Positions 50,801-61,763 of a stretch of DNA of 64,000 nucleotides are shown piece by piece; the first letter of the stretch is position 1; each line of letters starts with the position of its first letter. Below the pieces are notes generated by a model. It saw only the letters and a list, made by a program, of their open reading frames with translations, did no database searches and was not told the origin of the DNA. The translations under genes were made by a program, and so were the position numbers. The stretch is from Monilinia fructicola (taxonomy: Eukaryota; Ascomycota; Leotiomycetes; Helotiales; Sclerotiniaceae). The stretch lies in the NCBI GenBank assembly GCA_008692225.1, contig VICG01000013.1:1054001-1118000 (forward strand). Direction: 5' to 3'.

Positions 50801-52760
50801 GTAGATGGCCGACAGAGGGACATAGGCTTCCAGAGAAAGACCGGTTACGTTCAACAACAGGATCTCCATTTGGCTACATCTACCGTTCGAGAGGCATTGA
50901 CATTCAGTGCCGTTCTTCGCCAGCCTCAATCTACTCCCCATGCCGAAAAAGTCGCCTACGTTGATGAAGTCATTAAGGTTTTAGAGATGGAAGAATATGC
51001 CGACGCTGTTGTTGGTGTTCCAGGTGAAGGTATGGACTCGTTCCCATTTACTCCTGTTGATTTAAAAATTGAATCTCATAACTTTTCTAGGACTCAACGT
51101 CGAACAGCGTAAGCGTCTCACAATTGGTGTTGAACTTGCAGCAAAGCCGGCTCTTCTTCTCTTCCTCGACGAACCTACTTCTGGTTTAGACTCTCAAACT
51201 GCTTGGTCTATCTGTGCATTACTTCGTAAACTCGCCGACAATGGCCAAGCTATTCTTTGCACAATCCATCAACCTTCCGCCATTCTCTTTCAAGAATTCG
51301 ATCGTCTATTGTTTTTGGCGAGAGGTGGAAAGACTGTCTACTTCGGCGAAATTGGCGAACAATCAAAGGTCTTGACTGATTACTTTGAACGAAATGGTGC
51401 TCATCCTTGTGGAGATTTAGCAAATCCTGCAGAATGGATGCTTGAAGGTAATATTTATTGATTCATCATCCTTTACCAACTCTCACTGACATTTAATATA
51501 GTCATTGGTGCAGCTCCAGGGTCCGATACGTCTATCGATTGGCCTGAAACCTGGAAGAATTCCCCAGAACGTCAGCAAGTGAAGGCGCACCTTGCAGAAC
51601 TCAAGAGTACCCTATCTCAAAAGCCAGTCGAGCACGACCCCACTTCGCTCAATTCATTTGCTGTAGGATTTGTACCCCAAATGCAGGTGGTTCTTGTCCG
51701 AGTGTTTCAACAGTATTGGCGTACACCTTCATATCTTTACTCCAAGACTCTCCTCTGTACCTGTGTCGTAAGTTACCTCGAAAATAAATGTCACATGAGA
51801 TCGTGTGAAATTAACAATAGCTAGGGTCTATTCATTGGATTTTCTTTCTTTGACACCCATACCTCTCTTCAAGGAATGCAAAACCAACTTTTCGCCATCT
51901 TCATGCTCCTCACCATTTTCGGCAATTTGGTCCAACAAATCATGCCCCACTTTGTGACCCAGCGTTCCCTGTACGAAGTTCGCGAACGCCCATCCAAAAC
52001 GTATTCCTGGAAAGTGTTTATCCTGTCTAACATCATCGTCGAGCTTCCATGGAATACCCTCATGGCCGTGATCATCTTCATAACATGGTACTACCCCATC
52101 GGTCTCTCCCGAAACGCCGAAATGACCAATGCCGTCAGCGAGCGCAGCGGTCTCATGTTTGCCTTCATCTGGGCTTTCCTCCTCTTCACATCAACCTTTA
52201 CCGATTTCATCATCGCTGGCATGGACTCCGCTGAAAACGCAGGAAACGTAGCCAATCTTATGTTCTCCCTTTGTCTCATTTTCTGCGGTGTCCTCGCTAG
52301 CCCTACCGCCCTTCCCGGATTCTGGATCTTTATGTACCGCGTTTCACCCTTCACATATCTCGTATCCGGAATGATGTCAACCGGTCTTGCCAACACAAAA
52401 GTCGTATGCGATTCCATTGAATACCTTCACTTGAACCCCCCCTCTACTCAAACATGTTCCGAGTACCTCGATCCTTATATAAGCGTCGCAGGCGGGTATC
52501 TCAATAACCCTGAAGCGCGCACAGATTGCGAATTTTGTAGCATTAGCGATACGAATGTTTTCTTGGCAGGAGTCAACAGTTATTACAGCGAAGTATGGAG
52601 AAATTGGGGTATATTGTGGGTTTATATTGTGTTTAATATTGGGGGGGCCATTTTTATGTATTGGTGGGCCAGAGTGCCGAAGGGAGCTAGTCGTGGTGAG
52701 GAAGATGATGGAAAAACTGCGAAGAAGGGATGGTTTTCAAAGAAAAAGGCGGATGCTTAA
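47861..52760 (+). CDS. PDR-type (ABCG) full-size ABC multidrug transporter (8 exons)
   Basis: Exons 47861-49418, 49474-49877, 49932-50254, 50308-50659, 50717-51029, 51091-51447, 51502-51767 and 51825-52760 join in phase to 1502 residues, the usual size. Order is NBD1-TMD1-NBD2-TMD2. NBD1 has the fungal Walker [11 protein letters not shown] (about residue 185), signature [13 protein letters not shown] (about 300) and degenerate Walker [16 protein letters not shown]2 has canonical Walker [11 protein letters not shown] (residue 880), degenerate signature [12 protein letters not shown] and Walker [14 protein letters not shown]. This asymmetry is normal for PDR pumps. Each TMD has six helices; a Cys-containing extracellular loop (TCSEYLDPY to CEFC) precedes the last helix. 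It should export azoles and other xenobiotics at the plasma membrane. Length is close to azole-related BcatrD/PMR1-type pumps, but that subgroup is a guess. Confidence 0.95.
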
Positions 52761-54318
52761 ATGAATGGTGTCATAGATGCGGATAGAACGAGACTTGGAT
52801 CGATTGTTGCATATGATGATTTGCTCTCATTGCATACACGAATGCATGAGATTGGCGTACTAAAGATAGACTTTTTGGTTCATGAGAATAAATCTCTGAC
52901 CATGTTTGGATTTATAAAAGGGGGAAGATGACATGACTATGTCGCACATATTATATCCTATGAGCTTTTGTAATGTATCCGGTAGTTAGATTAGATCACT
53001 CACTACTTGGAGTGGTTGGTTAATGGATTCTTTCTGATTCTCATTCGGGCTTCCAGGGAGCGTTTCATGCGTTTTCTTCGTTCTTTCTGACTGGTGAACC
53101 TCTTATGCATGCTCGAATATCAATTGTCTCAAGGTACCTACCTACCTACCTACCTACCCACTCGAGTCTTTCGTCCGCTTCAACTGGTGCTTGCTTGCGC
53201 TGTTCGGCACGGCATGGCATGTCGAATTGAAAGACCTTGATTAATCATGTCGGGATGTATTTATCATCCAAGCGAAACGTTCGAATCGGGGGTGAGATTG
53301 TGAGATTTTGGGATCTTGAGATCTTGAGATCGTGTTCCACCTACCTGGTATTAGTATGTATGTCGAACTGCTCATTCATTCCTTCCTTCCTTCCTTCCTT
53401 CCTTCCTTCCTTCCTTTCTTCCTTCCTTCCTTGCTCACCTCGTCAGAACATCAAGATTGGACAACCCCTACAGGACATCTTCGCGCGAAGCACTGGGGTG
53501 GAGGGGTGGATGGCATTGGTGTTCGCAAGGGGGGGTTGCAATTGCGCATGGACAAGCGGGTTTGGTTTGTTTGCTTGGTGGCCGTGGATGGGCGGTTGGG
53601 GCTCGTGGGCGTGCTTCGGTTTGGGTGGAGGCGGTGGGGTATCGGGTCAGTCTGGCGGGATGGGGGGTGGGGATGCCTATCGCAGCGTGTACGCAGACTC
53701 GATGTCGATGGTTGTACTGTATCGATCGAGCGATTTTGCGGGTGGTCGGTGGAGGGGGCGGGGTATGGTTGCGATGGGATGATGATGTTTGTTTTGATTT
53801 GGAGAGGTCCTGCTTATTCTTCGACGGCGGGGAAAGAGGGACGGCGGTTGGGGTTTGCTTGTCGTCGCGTCCTGTCTGTTTCCCTTCTCGTGGTGACGAT
53901 GGATGTCCCGGCGGTGGGGTTGCTTGTTGCGAGGTGCGGTGGGTTTCGAATGGTGATCTTGTGGTGGGATGATTAGCGTTGATGAAGATGTTGGTTGATA
54001 TATGGATTGAGGTAATCATGATGCTATTATACGTATATACGGTTTCCCAAAAAAAATAACAATAAAAAAAATAAAAAAAAATAAAAAATAAGTCCAAAGA
54101 AAAGTCCAAAAAAGAGGATCAAAAAAACAAAAGCTTCAGGCGAACCCTACTGCTTACAACCCTCTTAGCAAATACGGTTGACAGGGCAAACTAAAGCAAC
54201 TTGATACGTATTAATGAATCGCACCACCTTAGCCCACCAAGACTGACAAACTCTTTGTTCGTCTTTGAATTGATACACAGTGTCGGCAAATCTGAAGATA
54301 CATATCAGATGTCCTCGC
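52761..54318. other. Intergenic, simple repeats and a G-rich strand-biased block
   Basis: Contains TACC units at about 53132-53158 and a TTCC array at 53378-53433. From about 53488 to 53960 the plus strand is strikingly rich in G and T and poor in C and A, with many GGG and GGGG runs. Open frames of 170-214 codons occur here in three plus frames and one minus frame at once. This is what a stop-poor, biased composition gives, so I call none of them a gene. Confidence 0.5.
53378..53433. repeat. TTCC microsatellite
   Basis: About 13 head-to-tail TTCC units with one interruption (CTTTCTT), immediately left of the G-rich block. Confidence 0.93.
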
Positions 54319-55641
54319 TTAGGGGGAGGTCCATATCAGGTCAACAGTCCCCACAAAAAGAATATGTCGCAAGAACGCGAACACGCTTGGAAGGACAACA
54401 GCAAATTCCACACGAATACTACCACCGAAACGCCAACGTTTCATTGTCCCATCATCTGAAGGCGAGTGCCTACTTCTGTGCGCCGTCGACTTCTTAACCT
54501 TCTCCAAATTTTTGTGGCTGCTCCTCGGCGGCGGGATAGGTCGCCGCCTCTGTTCGTTCTTTTTCGCTAGCGCATCGGCCGCGGCACGGTTACGTTCTCT
54601 GGCCGCTTGTTCTTGGGGCTGAAGCCAGTAAGCTCATGCATTTCTAGGGGCTGTCGAGAGAGAGGTTGACCTACGGATATATCTGACTGTTCGAGAAGGA
54701 TAGGCGTATCATCTATCCCGTCATCTCTGAAGTATTTGATCGCCGGCAACGACAAGAGATTGCGCCCGAAGAGGACGTCAAAGGGGCCGTTTTCGATGAC
54801 CCTGAATTCAGTCTGATGTGACATGTTGTGGCCTTCAACCGCCCATGTAGCTACTACCGTCGCCACGGAGGTGCATACGTCTCCGTTGAAATTATTGGTT
54901 TCGACGGGTTTGCCCCTTCGAGCCTGGAATTGTTGACGTTCGATAACACTCGACTCTATCCACTTCTCGGCTGTGCTGGTATCGGTTTTGGCTATGAGAC
55001 CATTCCAGCAATCACCTTTTTGCGAATTCATTGAGATGCGAACACACTCCGGAATCTATGTATGGTTAGCCTTGTCATTGATGCGGGGCAGTTATCTGAT
55101 GGACAAGGGTGACACATACAGGTGTGTTTTGATTATTTTGGGAATTGGAAAACGCTGGAGGAGCCGAGTCTGTGGCATGCCATTGATCACCCCTGAACAT
55201 GGAGGATCTGGGTGCGGAGTTGGTAGTTGAGTAGCTCATTTCAGTGTCATCATCTACAGGGCCTTGAGTCATATACGATCCAGATACATATTTCGGGTTC
55301 GCAGGTCCTTGGGGCCATTCGAGCGATAGTTGATTTCTTTGGTTTTTCACAGGAGCATCGTGTGCCGAGATTTCCTGAGAGGGTCCATTAGGTTGCTGGT
55401 TGGCAGATGGATAAGCTTGCGTGCTTGAACTCCGGTGTCTTTGAGAGGTAGCAGCCGAATTATGTGCGTTTGATTGTTGTTATGAAAGATAGTATTCCTC
55501 TTCTCCTTCTTCAAAACGTTTGTGAGCTGCATTTTTATGAACGCCGTAGAAGTGTTAAGACAGGTCCTCTCCTCTGTCTTTGTTGGAAGCAAGTTTCTCA
55601 AACTTGCGTTGCTGCTCGGGTATGAATTCTTGTTGTGGCAT
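54319..55641 (-). pseudogene. Retropepsin-like aspartyl protease-fold gene, copy 1, broken
   Basis: Minus-strand frame from the ATG at 55641. Exon A 55641-55120 and exon B from 55055 join in phase 0 over an intron with GTATGT and TACATAG ends. Exon A starts MPQQEFIPEQQRKFEKLA and is interrupted by TAA at 55557-55555 and again at 55482-55480; each sits where CAA (Gln) would keep the frame. Exon B carries the retropepsin pattern: VRISMN, LIAKTDTST (Asp-Thr-Ser in place of Asp-Thr-Gly), a NFNGDV segment, TWAVEGHN, TEFRVIENGPFDVLFGRNLL. The frame stops at 54567, but a basic Ala/Arg/Lys-rich continuation (ARERNRAAADALAKKNEQRR) goes on in another frame toward 54319, suggesting a third lesion near 54620. 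No reverse transcriptase or integrase is adjacent. Probably a relic of a domesticated retroelement protease gene. Confidence 0.6.
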
Positions 55642-57110
55642 TCTTTCAGGCTGTAAAAGATTGCCAAATAATGCCGCGGCTTTGATATTATTTCAAGAAT
55701 TGTTCACAGGATATAATGTGGAGTCACAGTTTGCCAAGTGCGTGAGAAGGTTGAGCTTGATATAGGCTCCCTCTGAAATATGCTGTGCAGCATTCGGAGT
55801 AGTTAAGTACGGGGCAGAAACGCATTGTGAGGCTGTAGATGTGTCTTGAGCCTTCATTGGCATTACACTGGGATCACGGTGTATCTATCCGCATGAATTT
55901 GATTCAGACTTTCTTATTCAACCATACATATAAGGTTATGGGGCCACCATCTGAGTAGAATTGAAAGCATAGTTGTACAGCTGATCGCATGCTGTTACTG
56001 CCATCATTGTTTGACTTTTTGGTTAATATTTTATTTGCATAACGGAACAAGGCAATTAAGGCAAACAAAAGTGACAATAATTCAACGGAACGTCGGTGAA
56101 GCTTTCATTTGGCGCAGTCTTTATACGATATATATCAAAGATACTGTTATTATTGATATAAAGTGAGCCGCATGAGGATTATTGGGTATTACCTGTCTAT
56201 TTTAGCTTGCCAATTTCGACATTCTTTAGCATCGCAAACTATGCTGCCCATAATATTCTGCGCTGATAAAAATTCGGGAATGTCCAAGTGTCATCTTAGG
56301 ATCATATCGGATTTCTGAAGAAAGTATATGGTAGCAATCATGCATCCACACTTGGTTTCGTCGCGGGCTTCGGCCATCAACTGTGGAAGCCTTATAGCTT
56401 CGAGACCTCATATATGTGATGTATCAAAAATCTCAATTACAAACCTATTAATTCCTTTTATAAGAAACCGGGTTTTGAGTATTTCGGAATACATATGAGC
56501 ATTTCTCTGGGCAAAACTCCAGCCATGTTTGTTTCTGAACGCTTGTATATCCCGACTAGAGTCTGATCGCATGGACTGAGGTTAAATACACGATGGCTTC
56601 GGAATGCAGCAATGATTGATTTTTCGCAGCCCCATTCTGATACGCCATATACCCGATGAGCTAAGAAGTTTCGATGTTTGAGAATTATCTGGAGGCGGTT
56701 TGTCGTCAGAAATTTCGATGTGCGAGGCGCAGTGCACATCCCTTTAACCAGTCACACAGCAGGAAAAATAATGCAGTGTAACCTCTGAGACTCTGACTCG
56801 TTGCGTGATATCGGGATCCCAATAATTAAGGACAAGGGATATCTATTCAAACCAAGAAACAATCGTAGTCGGTGCATGCTGTCTCCCGGTGACAAGATAT
56901 ATGGATCAGCACCAGTTGTGATACTCATTCTATGACAGATTAATCGAAAATTACTTGATCGGCAATCTTCCGGCGTATCCGCGCAGGGGCGAATTGCGGG
57001 AATATTGGGTATTGAATAAAGAGGCGGCAGCCTCAAAAACTTTATTCACGAAGCTTCCAAGGATCAAAAATCCAAAGCCCTATTGTCTTATTGTTCTTTT
57101 GTTTTTAAAA
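55642..57110. other. Intergenic in the decaying zone
   Basis: Between two divergent pseudogenes. Frames up to 94 codons on the minus strand (56458-56739, 56752-57036) show no domain. No repeat structure recognised. Confidence 0.4.
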
Positions 57111-58596
57111 ATGCCTAATGAAAGATACTCTAATTTGGCACAGATGATGGCTGGCCACAGCGAGCTTGGAATACTTCGATGGTTCGCAAGCTGAGGATAC
57201 AAAATTTTCTGTGTTTGCAAGCAGAATTGACATACTTCGAAGATGATCTAGAAAATCTGGCTTGGAGAGATGCCGGCCATCAGCTTCGTGAAGAGCATTC
57301 GAATTGTTGGTACTCCTTGGCTCAAGGAATGATCAAATCGAGTATGAGGTTGAAAACGAAGGGGCAGAAAAATCGCGAACAAACAAGGGCGAATGTTATA
57401 TTGGAAAAGAAGAAGGTGATAATGAGGGAGATGATGGAGCCAATGATGATATCGAAATGAATGGTAAGGATAAAGGGAAGCTAGTCGAAGGAGAAGGTGA
57501 GGAAGAGAAAATCGATGAAGATAGAGAACAGTGGGGGAAAGCTCTTCATATCTGAGAGAAACTTCGTCAATATTGTAAATCTTTCCTTTTTCCTGAGAAT
57601 ACAATCGTCTTTCAAAAGCGACCCAATTTCATTTGAGACTGCAACCGGCTAACTTCTCTGCATACCACGGATGAACTTTTGAACCTACAGATATCCACAA
57701 ACAACTTGCCACAACCAAGGGAACATGATATAAGCGTTCTCCGTAAATGGCTTGAGCGGCCCAAGCTCGGGAACTACCCCCTTCCTAGCCGAGACAAAGA
57801 CAGTTGGTCCGCGCAACATGAAGATGATCTTTTCGCCCTTCAAAGAAAGCCAACGAGCGATCCATTCTCTCGCTGGATGATCTGGTCTTGTGTTCCATAT
57901 TTACATCGCAAACTTCTCAGAAATTTCAAAAGGCCCCTGCCAACAAGGGAGACGCCTGAGCCTTCTCTACCACAAACTCAGCATACAATACTGAATTCCG
58001 GAGGAACACCATCAGTAGAACCAAAATCTCCGATAGGTTCTCTAGAGCACCAGGCACAATAAAAGAAGCGACACGATCAGATACATTCCGTTCAGGCAAA
58101 ACTTTGGTTGCTGAATGTAGTGATAATGCAGAGATATTGCAAGATATCGTTGCACCGAGAACTACGGATATGATACTTGAAATATAGAGAAATATTCATC
58201 TCAAGAACTTTGGCCTGATGCCGAGGATTCCAATGAGTACGACAGCTGACAGATATACCTTTATGAGGACACTAGGTTCGTGAAAGCCGTCAATGTACTC
58301 AGCATTGTTTTCGCTTCCATGTTACCCATCACTAGTAGCCTCATGTTATTCCTTGTTTCGAACACTAACAATCGTCTCGTGATAGCTGTTGTATGTGAAG
58401 GTCTTTTCTCATTTGCTTTAGCGATGACCACACGGGCTTTGAGGGGTGAAATTTCCGGCGCAACTTCTGCGTAAGTTATTCGTTTTATTGAAATTCCTAC
58501 GTATATTTGGAAACCTCCGTAATTCTAACCGGATGAAGATTTGCTGCAGTTCAAGTCGTATTTATGATGGGAAGTGATGGGCATATTGACCAGTAG
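57111..58596 (+). pseudogene. DUF6594-type membrane protein gene, broken
   Basis: From the ATG at 57111 the frame gives LAQMMAGHSELGILRWFAS, the usual DUF6594 opening, then hits TGA; the continuation LRIQNFLCLQAELTYFEDDL lies in the next frame, so one base is missing near 57190. A second frame change lies in the acidic stretch about 57300-57400. In the third part, TGA at 57553-57555 replaces the Arg of a KALHI-R-EKLRQY motif, another TGA follows at about 57646, then a long clean piece (ISVLRKWLERPKLGNYPL, WSAQHEDDLFAL) runs to 58062. The C-terminal part has two membrane helices (VNVLSIVFASMLPITSSLML and LVIAVVCEGLFSFALAMTT) and an intact intron 58471-58538 leading to FAAVQVVFMMG. DUF6594 proteins are common, uncharacterised fungal membrane proteins. 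Confidence 0.68.
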
Positions 58597-59609
58597 AATG
58601 AACAGGGAAAGCTTACTGCAGCCTCTCATCAGGGCAGTATTGGTGACTGGAAAAGAAGGATAAATGGCCAGATTCCTCTTTCTCCAACCTTGTGTATATG
58701 TTTCTATCTCTTGTAGTGGTTAGCGGAATTCGATGTCAGTTGCCTTCCTCCTTCAATTGAAGTTTTGTTGTTGTGCGAACCATGGAGGAGAAAGGGATGG
58801 AAGAAAATGTACATTATTGCCAACCACCACTGAGACAAAGATCAAACTTTATTTCAGAATTTTTTGCATCCCGCTCCCTGGCGTTAGAATTATATACGAG
58901 GTAATTGTTGTTGAGCTTCTGCGCAGACTCAAAATTTGATGTAAGATGACAGGAGCCAATAATATATATTGTAACCTTAGTAGTAACAGTTTAAAAAATT
59001 CAGATACTGAACATGAAGGTTGATTTCAGGTATCAAACGACACGAACATAACCCTCACTGTCATGATCACAATGCTGTGTGATGTTGATTCTGCTTCAGA
59101 AGGGGCGACCAAGTGATCCTTGGCCAGAATAGGTTGGCTGATCATGTGATGACAGGCTCTAACCTCAGAGGGATAAACCTAGAACTAGAACTACCTAGTA
59201 GTTACCTAGGTGGTTCTAGTTCTAGTTCTAGTTCTAGACCTCTGTCATTCATTCCTGTTGTTCACTTGATTCAAACCACCTTCCACCTCAATCAAACATC
59301 GCCTTTATCTTTCTCCTGACTATCCCAAATAAAAACATCTGTGTTGCCAGAAAGCTATACCCGATCACTTATACGGAGTAGAGTCTGCCACTGGTTCTTG
59401 GCCCGCATCCACAAACACATCTCCACATAACCCGCCGACCCGCCTACGCAGCCTTGTAAGCACCAAGATGTCCCACTAATAAATAGATCTATCTACTGGC
59501 ATACGAACGTGTTGAACGATGAAAAAAAAAAAACATCACCATTTGCCTAAGATCACACTGATGACTGGCCACGAAAAAAGGATTGAAGAGCAAAAAGAAA
59601 TGTACCAAT
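58597..59609. other. Intergenic with a CTAG-rich inverted repeat
   Basis: No gene. Holds an imperfect palindrome at 59179-59237 and one TACGGAGTA at 59372-59380. Confidence 0.5.
59179..59237. repeat. Imperfect palindrome of CTAGAA/TTCTAG units
   Basis: The left arm CTAGAACTAGAACTACCTAG faces a right arm ending in TTCTAGTTCTAG with CCTAGGT near the centre. The two arms can pair over about 20 bp with a short loop. CTAG is very frequent in it. Confidence 0.75.
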
Positions 59610-59697
59610 TGCCTACTACTGGAATCGAACCAATGATCTTAGCATTTCTGTAAAGGACACATACAAGTGCTACGCGTTACCACTGCGCCAAGCAGGC
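59610..59697 (-). tRNA. tRNA-Thr (anticodon UGU) with a 16-nt intron
   Basis: On the minus strand the sequence folds as a cloverleaf of 88 nt (72 nt spliced). The acceptor stem is GCCTGCT with AGTAGGC (one G-U pair) and discriminator A at 59610. The D arm is GCGC-AGTGGTAAC-GCGT. The anticodon stem is TAGCA (59672-59668) with TGCTA (59644-59640), and the T arm is ATTGG-TTCGATT-CCAGT with an intact B box GGTTCGATTCC. The loop of 23 nt holds CT-TGT-A, then an intron at 59661-59646, then A. Intron position one base 3' of the anticodon is canonical for nuclear tRNA genes. Anticodon TGT reads ACA/ACG threonine codons. A short T run follows the 3' end on the minus strand near 59600. Confidence 0.85.
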
Positions 59698-61010
59698 TAC
59701 ACCTAGAAGTTATCTTCTATTAGTGGATGTCGGACAGTTTGTTAACCTAATATATATAACGACAAAAAAAGCCTCCCAGACCAGACGTTTAACCACACAC
59801 CCAAATGACGTCGAATAACATACTTGGTGGAGGTGACAACATTTACCACTGATAAAAACCTCCGATAGAAATGCTAAGATCATTAGTTCCATAGATCCTA
59901 CCATTATATTGTGGCGACGAAGTTTATTCAGATATTTAGCATGCTAGCTATCTATCCACAATCATCATAGTTCTATGGGACTTTTCCTTCAGCCAAACTT
60001 CAACATGAGCAGAGAGCAAAGGGCAAACCTAGAGCTTGAATAGGTCAATTCCGTAGAATTTTGAACCTTGTATATTCAGCTACTGGTGTAATCTCCTACT
60101 ACCTACCTTCAACCTTGGGTAATCATTACACGATCAACTCATTATTATAACCAGGAGTAGATCCCCCACCCTCGTGCAGCCATGGTTTGGCAGACTAGTG
60201 GATGACAGGATGAGGTACGTTATGATAATGTACTTTTGGAGATTCTACAATGTATGGTAGAATATGTTCTGGCGAACAACAATTAGAAAGCTCCTTATGG
60301 CATGATGTCGACGTATTGTTAGTGCACACGTCCACCTATCTATCGAAGTGGAAAGTTCTAATTACAATAGATCACGAACTCCGTTATCTCCATTGAACGG
60401 AGATGATATAATGACAATGCGGTCTGTGTTCAAGCGTTCATATAAATATGAGAATTATTGTAGAGGCTTACTTCAAGCATGTACTCGGCCGTGGCCCAAT
60501 TAAAGTGATGGCCGTTCCCTAGTCTGTGGCGCTGACGGGCTCCATGCTGTTTATGCCAACGGGAAGGTTAGCCTTGTAATACATATCGGAGCTAAAAGAC
60601 TGAGAATTCTGCAATATCACGTTAAAATGCACATAATAGGTAGATGCTTCTTGTCGTTAATGAACGCTCAAACTTTGATACAATGACAAAGCCGGCTTGG
60701 GTACTCAATTAGGGTTACTCAGAGCCTGAAGCTGATACGCTTTGGAATTCTCCAGCTCTTCCATGCTATTTGGGCGTTCCAGTGGTACAAGTGATGTGGC
60801 CGAGCCTCTGTAAGACGGTAGTGCGAGATGTGTCCTGCGTGTTTTGTATGATGAATGACTGCGGTCGGGTAGGCGCTTGGTGTAGGGAAATTATATAGAA
60901 GGTATGAAGAAATCAGGCCAAGGACCTTATTCAATATAAATTGTCTTTTCCCACTCATTCAGCATCGACCCATTATTAAATCGACGCACAAACAATTCAC
61001 TATCACCTAA
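59698..61010. other. Intergenic, AT-rich
   Basis: Apart from the tRNA fragment, no gene. A possible promoter with AATATAAATT about 75 bp before the ATG at 61011 serves the next gene. Confidence 0.4.
59867..59892 (+). repeat. Inverted partial copy of the tRNA-Thr gene
   Basis: AGAAATGCTAAGATCATT at 59867-59884 is identical to the tRNA gene from the last four intron bases through the anticodon stem, variable loop and start of the T stem (59649-59632, minus strand), then continues with a mismatched GTTC. It is on the opposite strand, 217 bp away. Because intron bases are included, the copy came from DNA or unspliced RNA. Confidence 0.75.
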
Positions 61011-61763
61011 ATGATGCCGAACCACCCAAGTGATGAACAGATTAAGGAATGGGAGGAAATCAACTTTCTCAGAAAGACTCAATCACACCAATGGTTCATC
61101 ACCACGGGACAACCGCTGAACTTACAGCATGAGATATGGTTAGAAGGGCAAGAAAAGCTTGGAAGTAATGGTCAACTAGAGTTGCTAAGTGTCGGATTGT
61201 CGGAGCCTAATGTCCATACAAATGAAAATACGGAGCCGATTCCACTGGAGCAAGAAATTAGTCAGGCACCTCTAGAAGCTGGCTTTATCAGTCCACAACC
61301 TCAACATGGAAGACTACCTGCTGGGGAGACCAGGGACCCTTCGAGATCTTCCATTCATGTGAGGCCTGTAAGTTTCAATTTTCAAAAAAATACATGTGTT
61401 CTATGACTCAAGATCAAATCTTCTAACATCAAGACTTCCACTAGACGCAAGAGAATGTTCGTCGCATAATAATGCTTACCCCAACATGCAATACCTTTGG
61501 ACTACTCGCCACTCTCAACGCAAAAGTAGATCAGAGCTATATCAGCAAAGATGCGATACACCGTATAGCGCTGGAACGTCACATTAAAAAGACACAATTT
61601 CCGAAATATCTGAAAACTCAGGGGGGAAGATGTGTTAACCGACGAAGTCGTCAAGATGCGTTGGACTTATCAACAGTGCCACAAAACAACCAAGACAGAA
61701 TTTTATGTTGCACCTTCTGGTTTCTTTGACGGAATGTTGGGCTGCGATGTGCTGGATGCCTAA
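61011..61763 (+). pseudogene. Retropepsin-like aspartyl protease-fold gene, copy 2, frame-shifted
   Basis: Exon 1 61011-61367 (119 codons) begins MMPNHPSDEQIKEWEEINFL and is hydrophilic. The intron 61368-61444 has a GTAAGT donor and CCACTAG acceptor, phase 0. Exon 2 carries the protease-like core: NVRRIIMLTPTCNTFGLLA, LNAKVDQSYISKDAI, a GEDVLTDEVVKMRW strand, TEFYVAPSGFFDGMLGCDVL and TAA at 61761. A run of six G at 61621-61626 has one base too many and splits the frame; without it the protein would be 224 residues. The catalytic Asp-Thr-Gly is not intact: Asp is followed by Gln-Ser, apparently after a small deletion, so the product would be inactive as a protease even with a repaired frame. 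Shares strand order and the TEF-V and FD--LG motifs with copy 1. Confidence 0.58.

Noticed and set aside
53237..54109. Four long open frames (171-214 codons) on both strands
   Set aside because: They overlap each other in a low-complexity G/T-rich block where stops are rare; no domain, no splice logic, and sequence is compositional.
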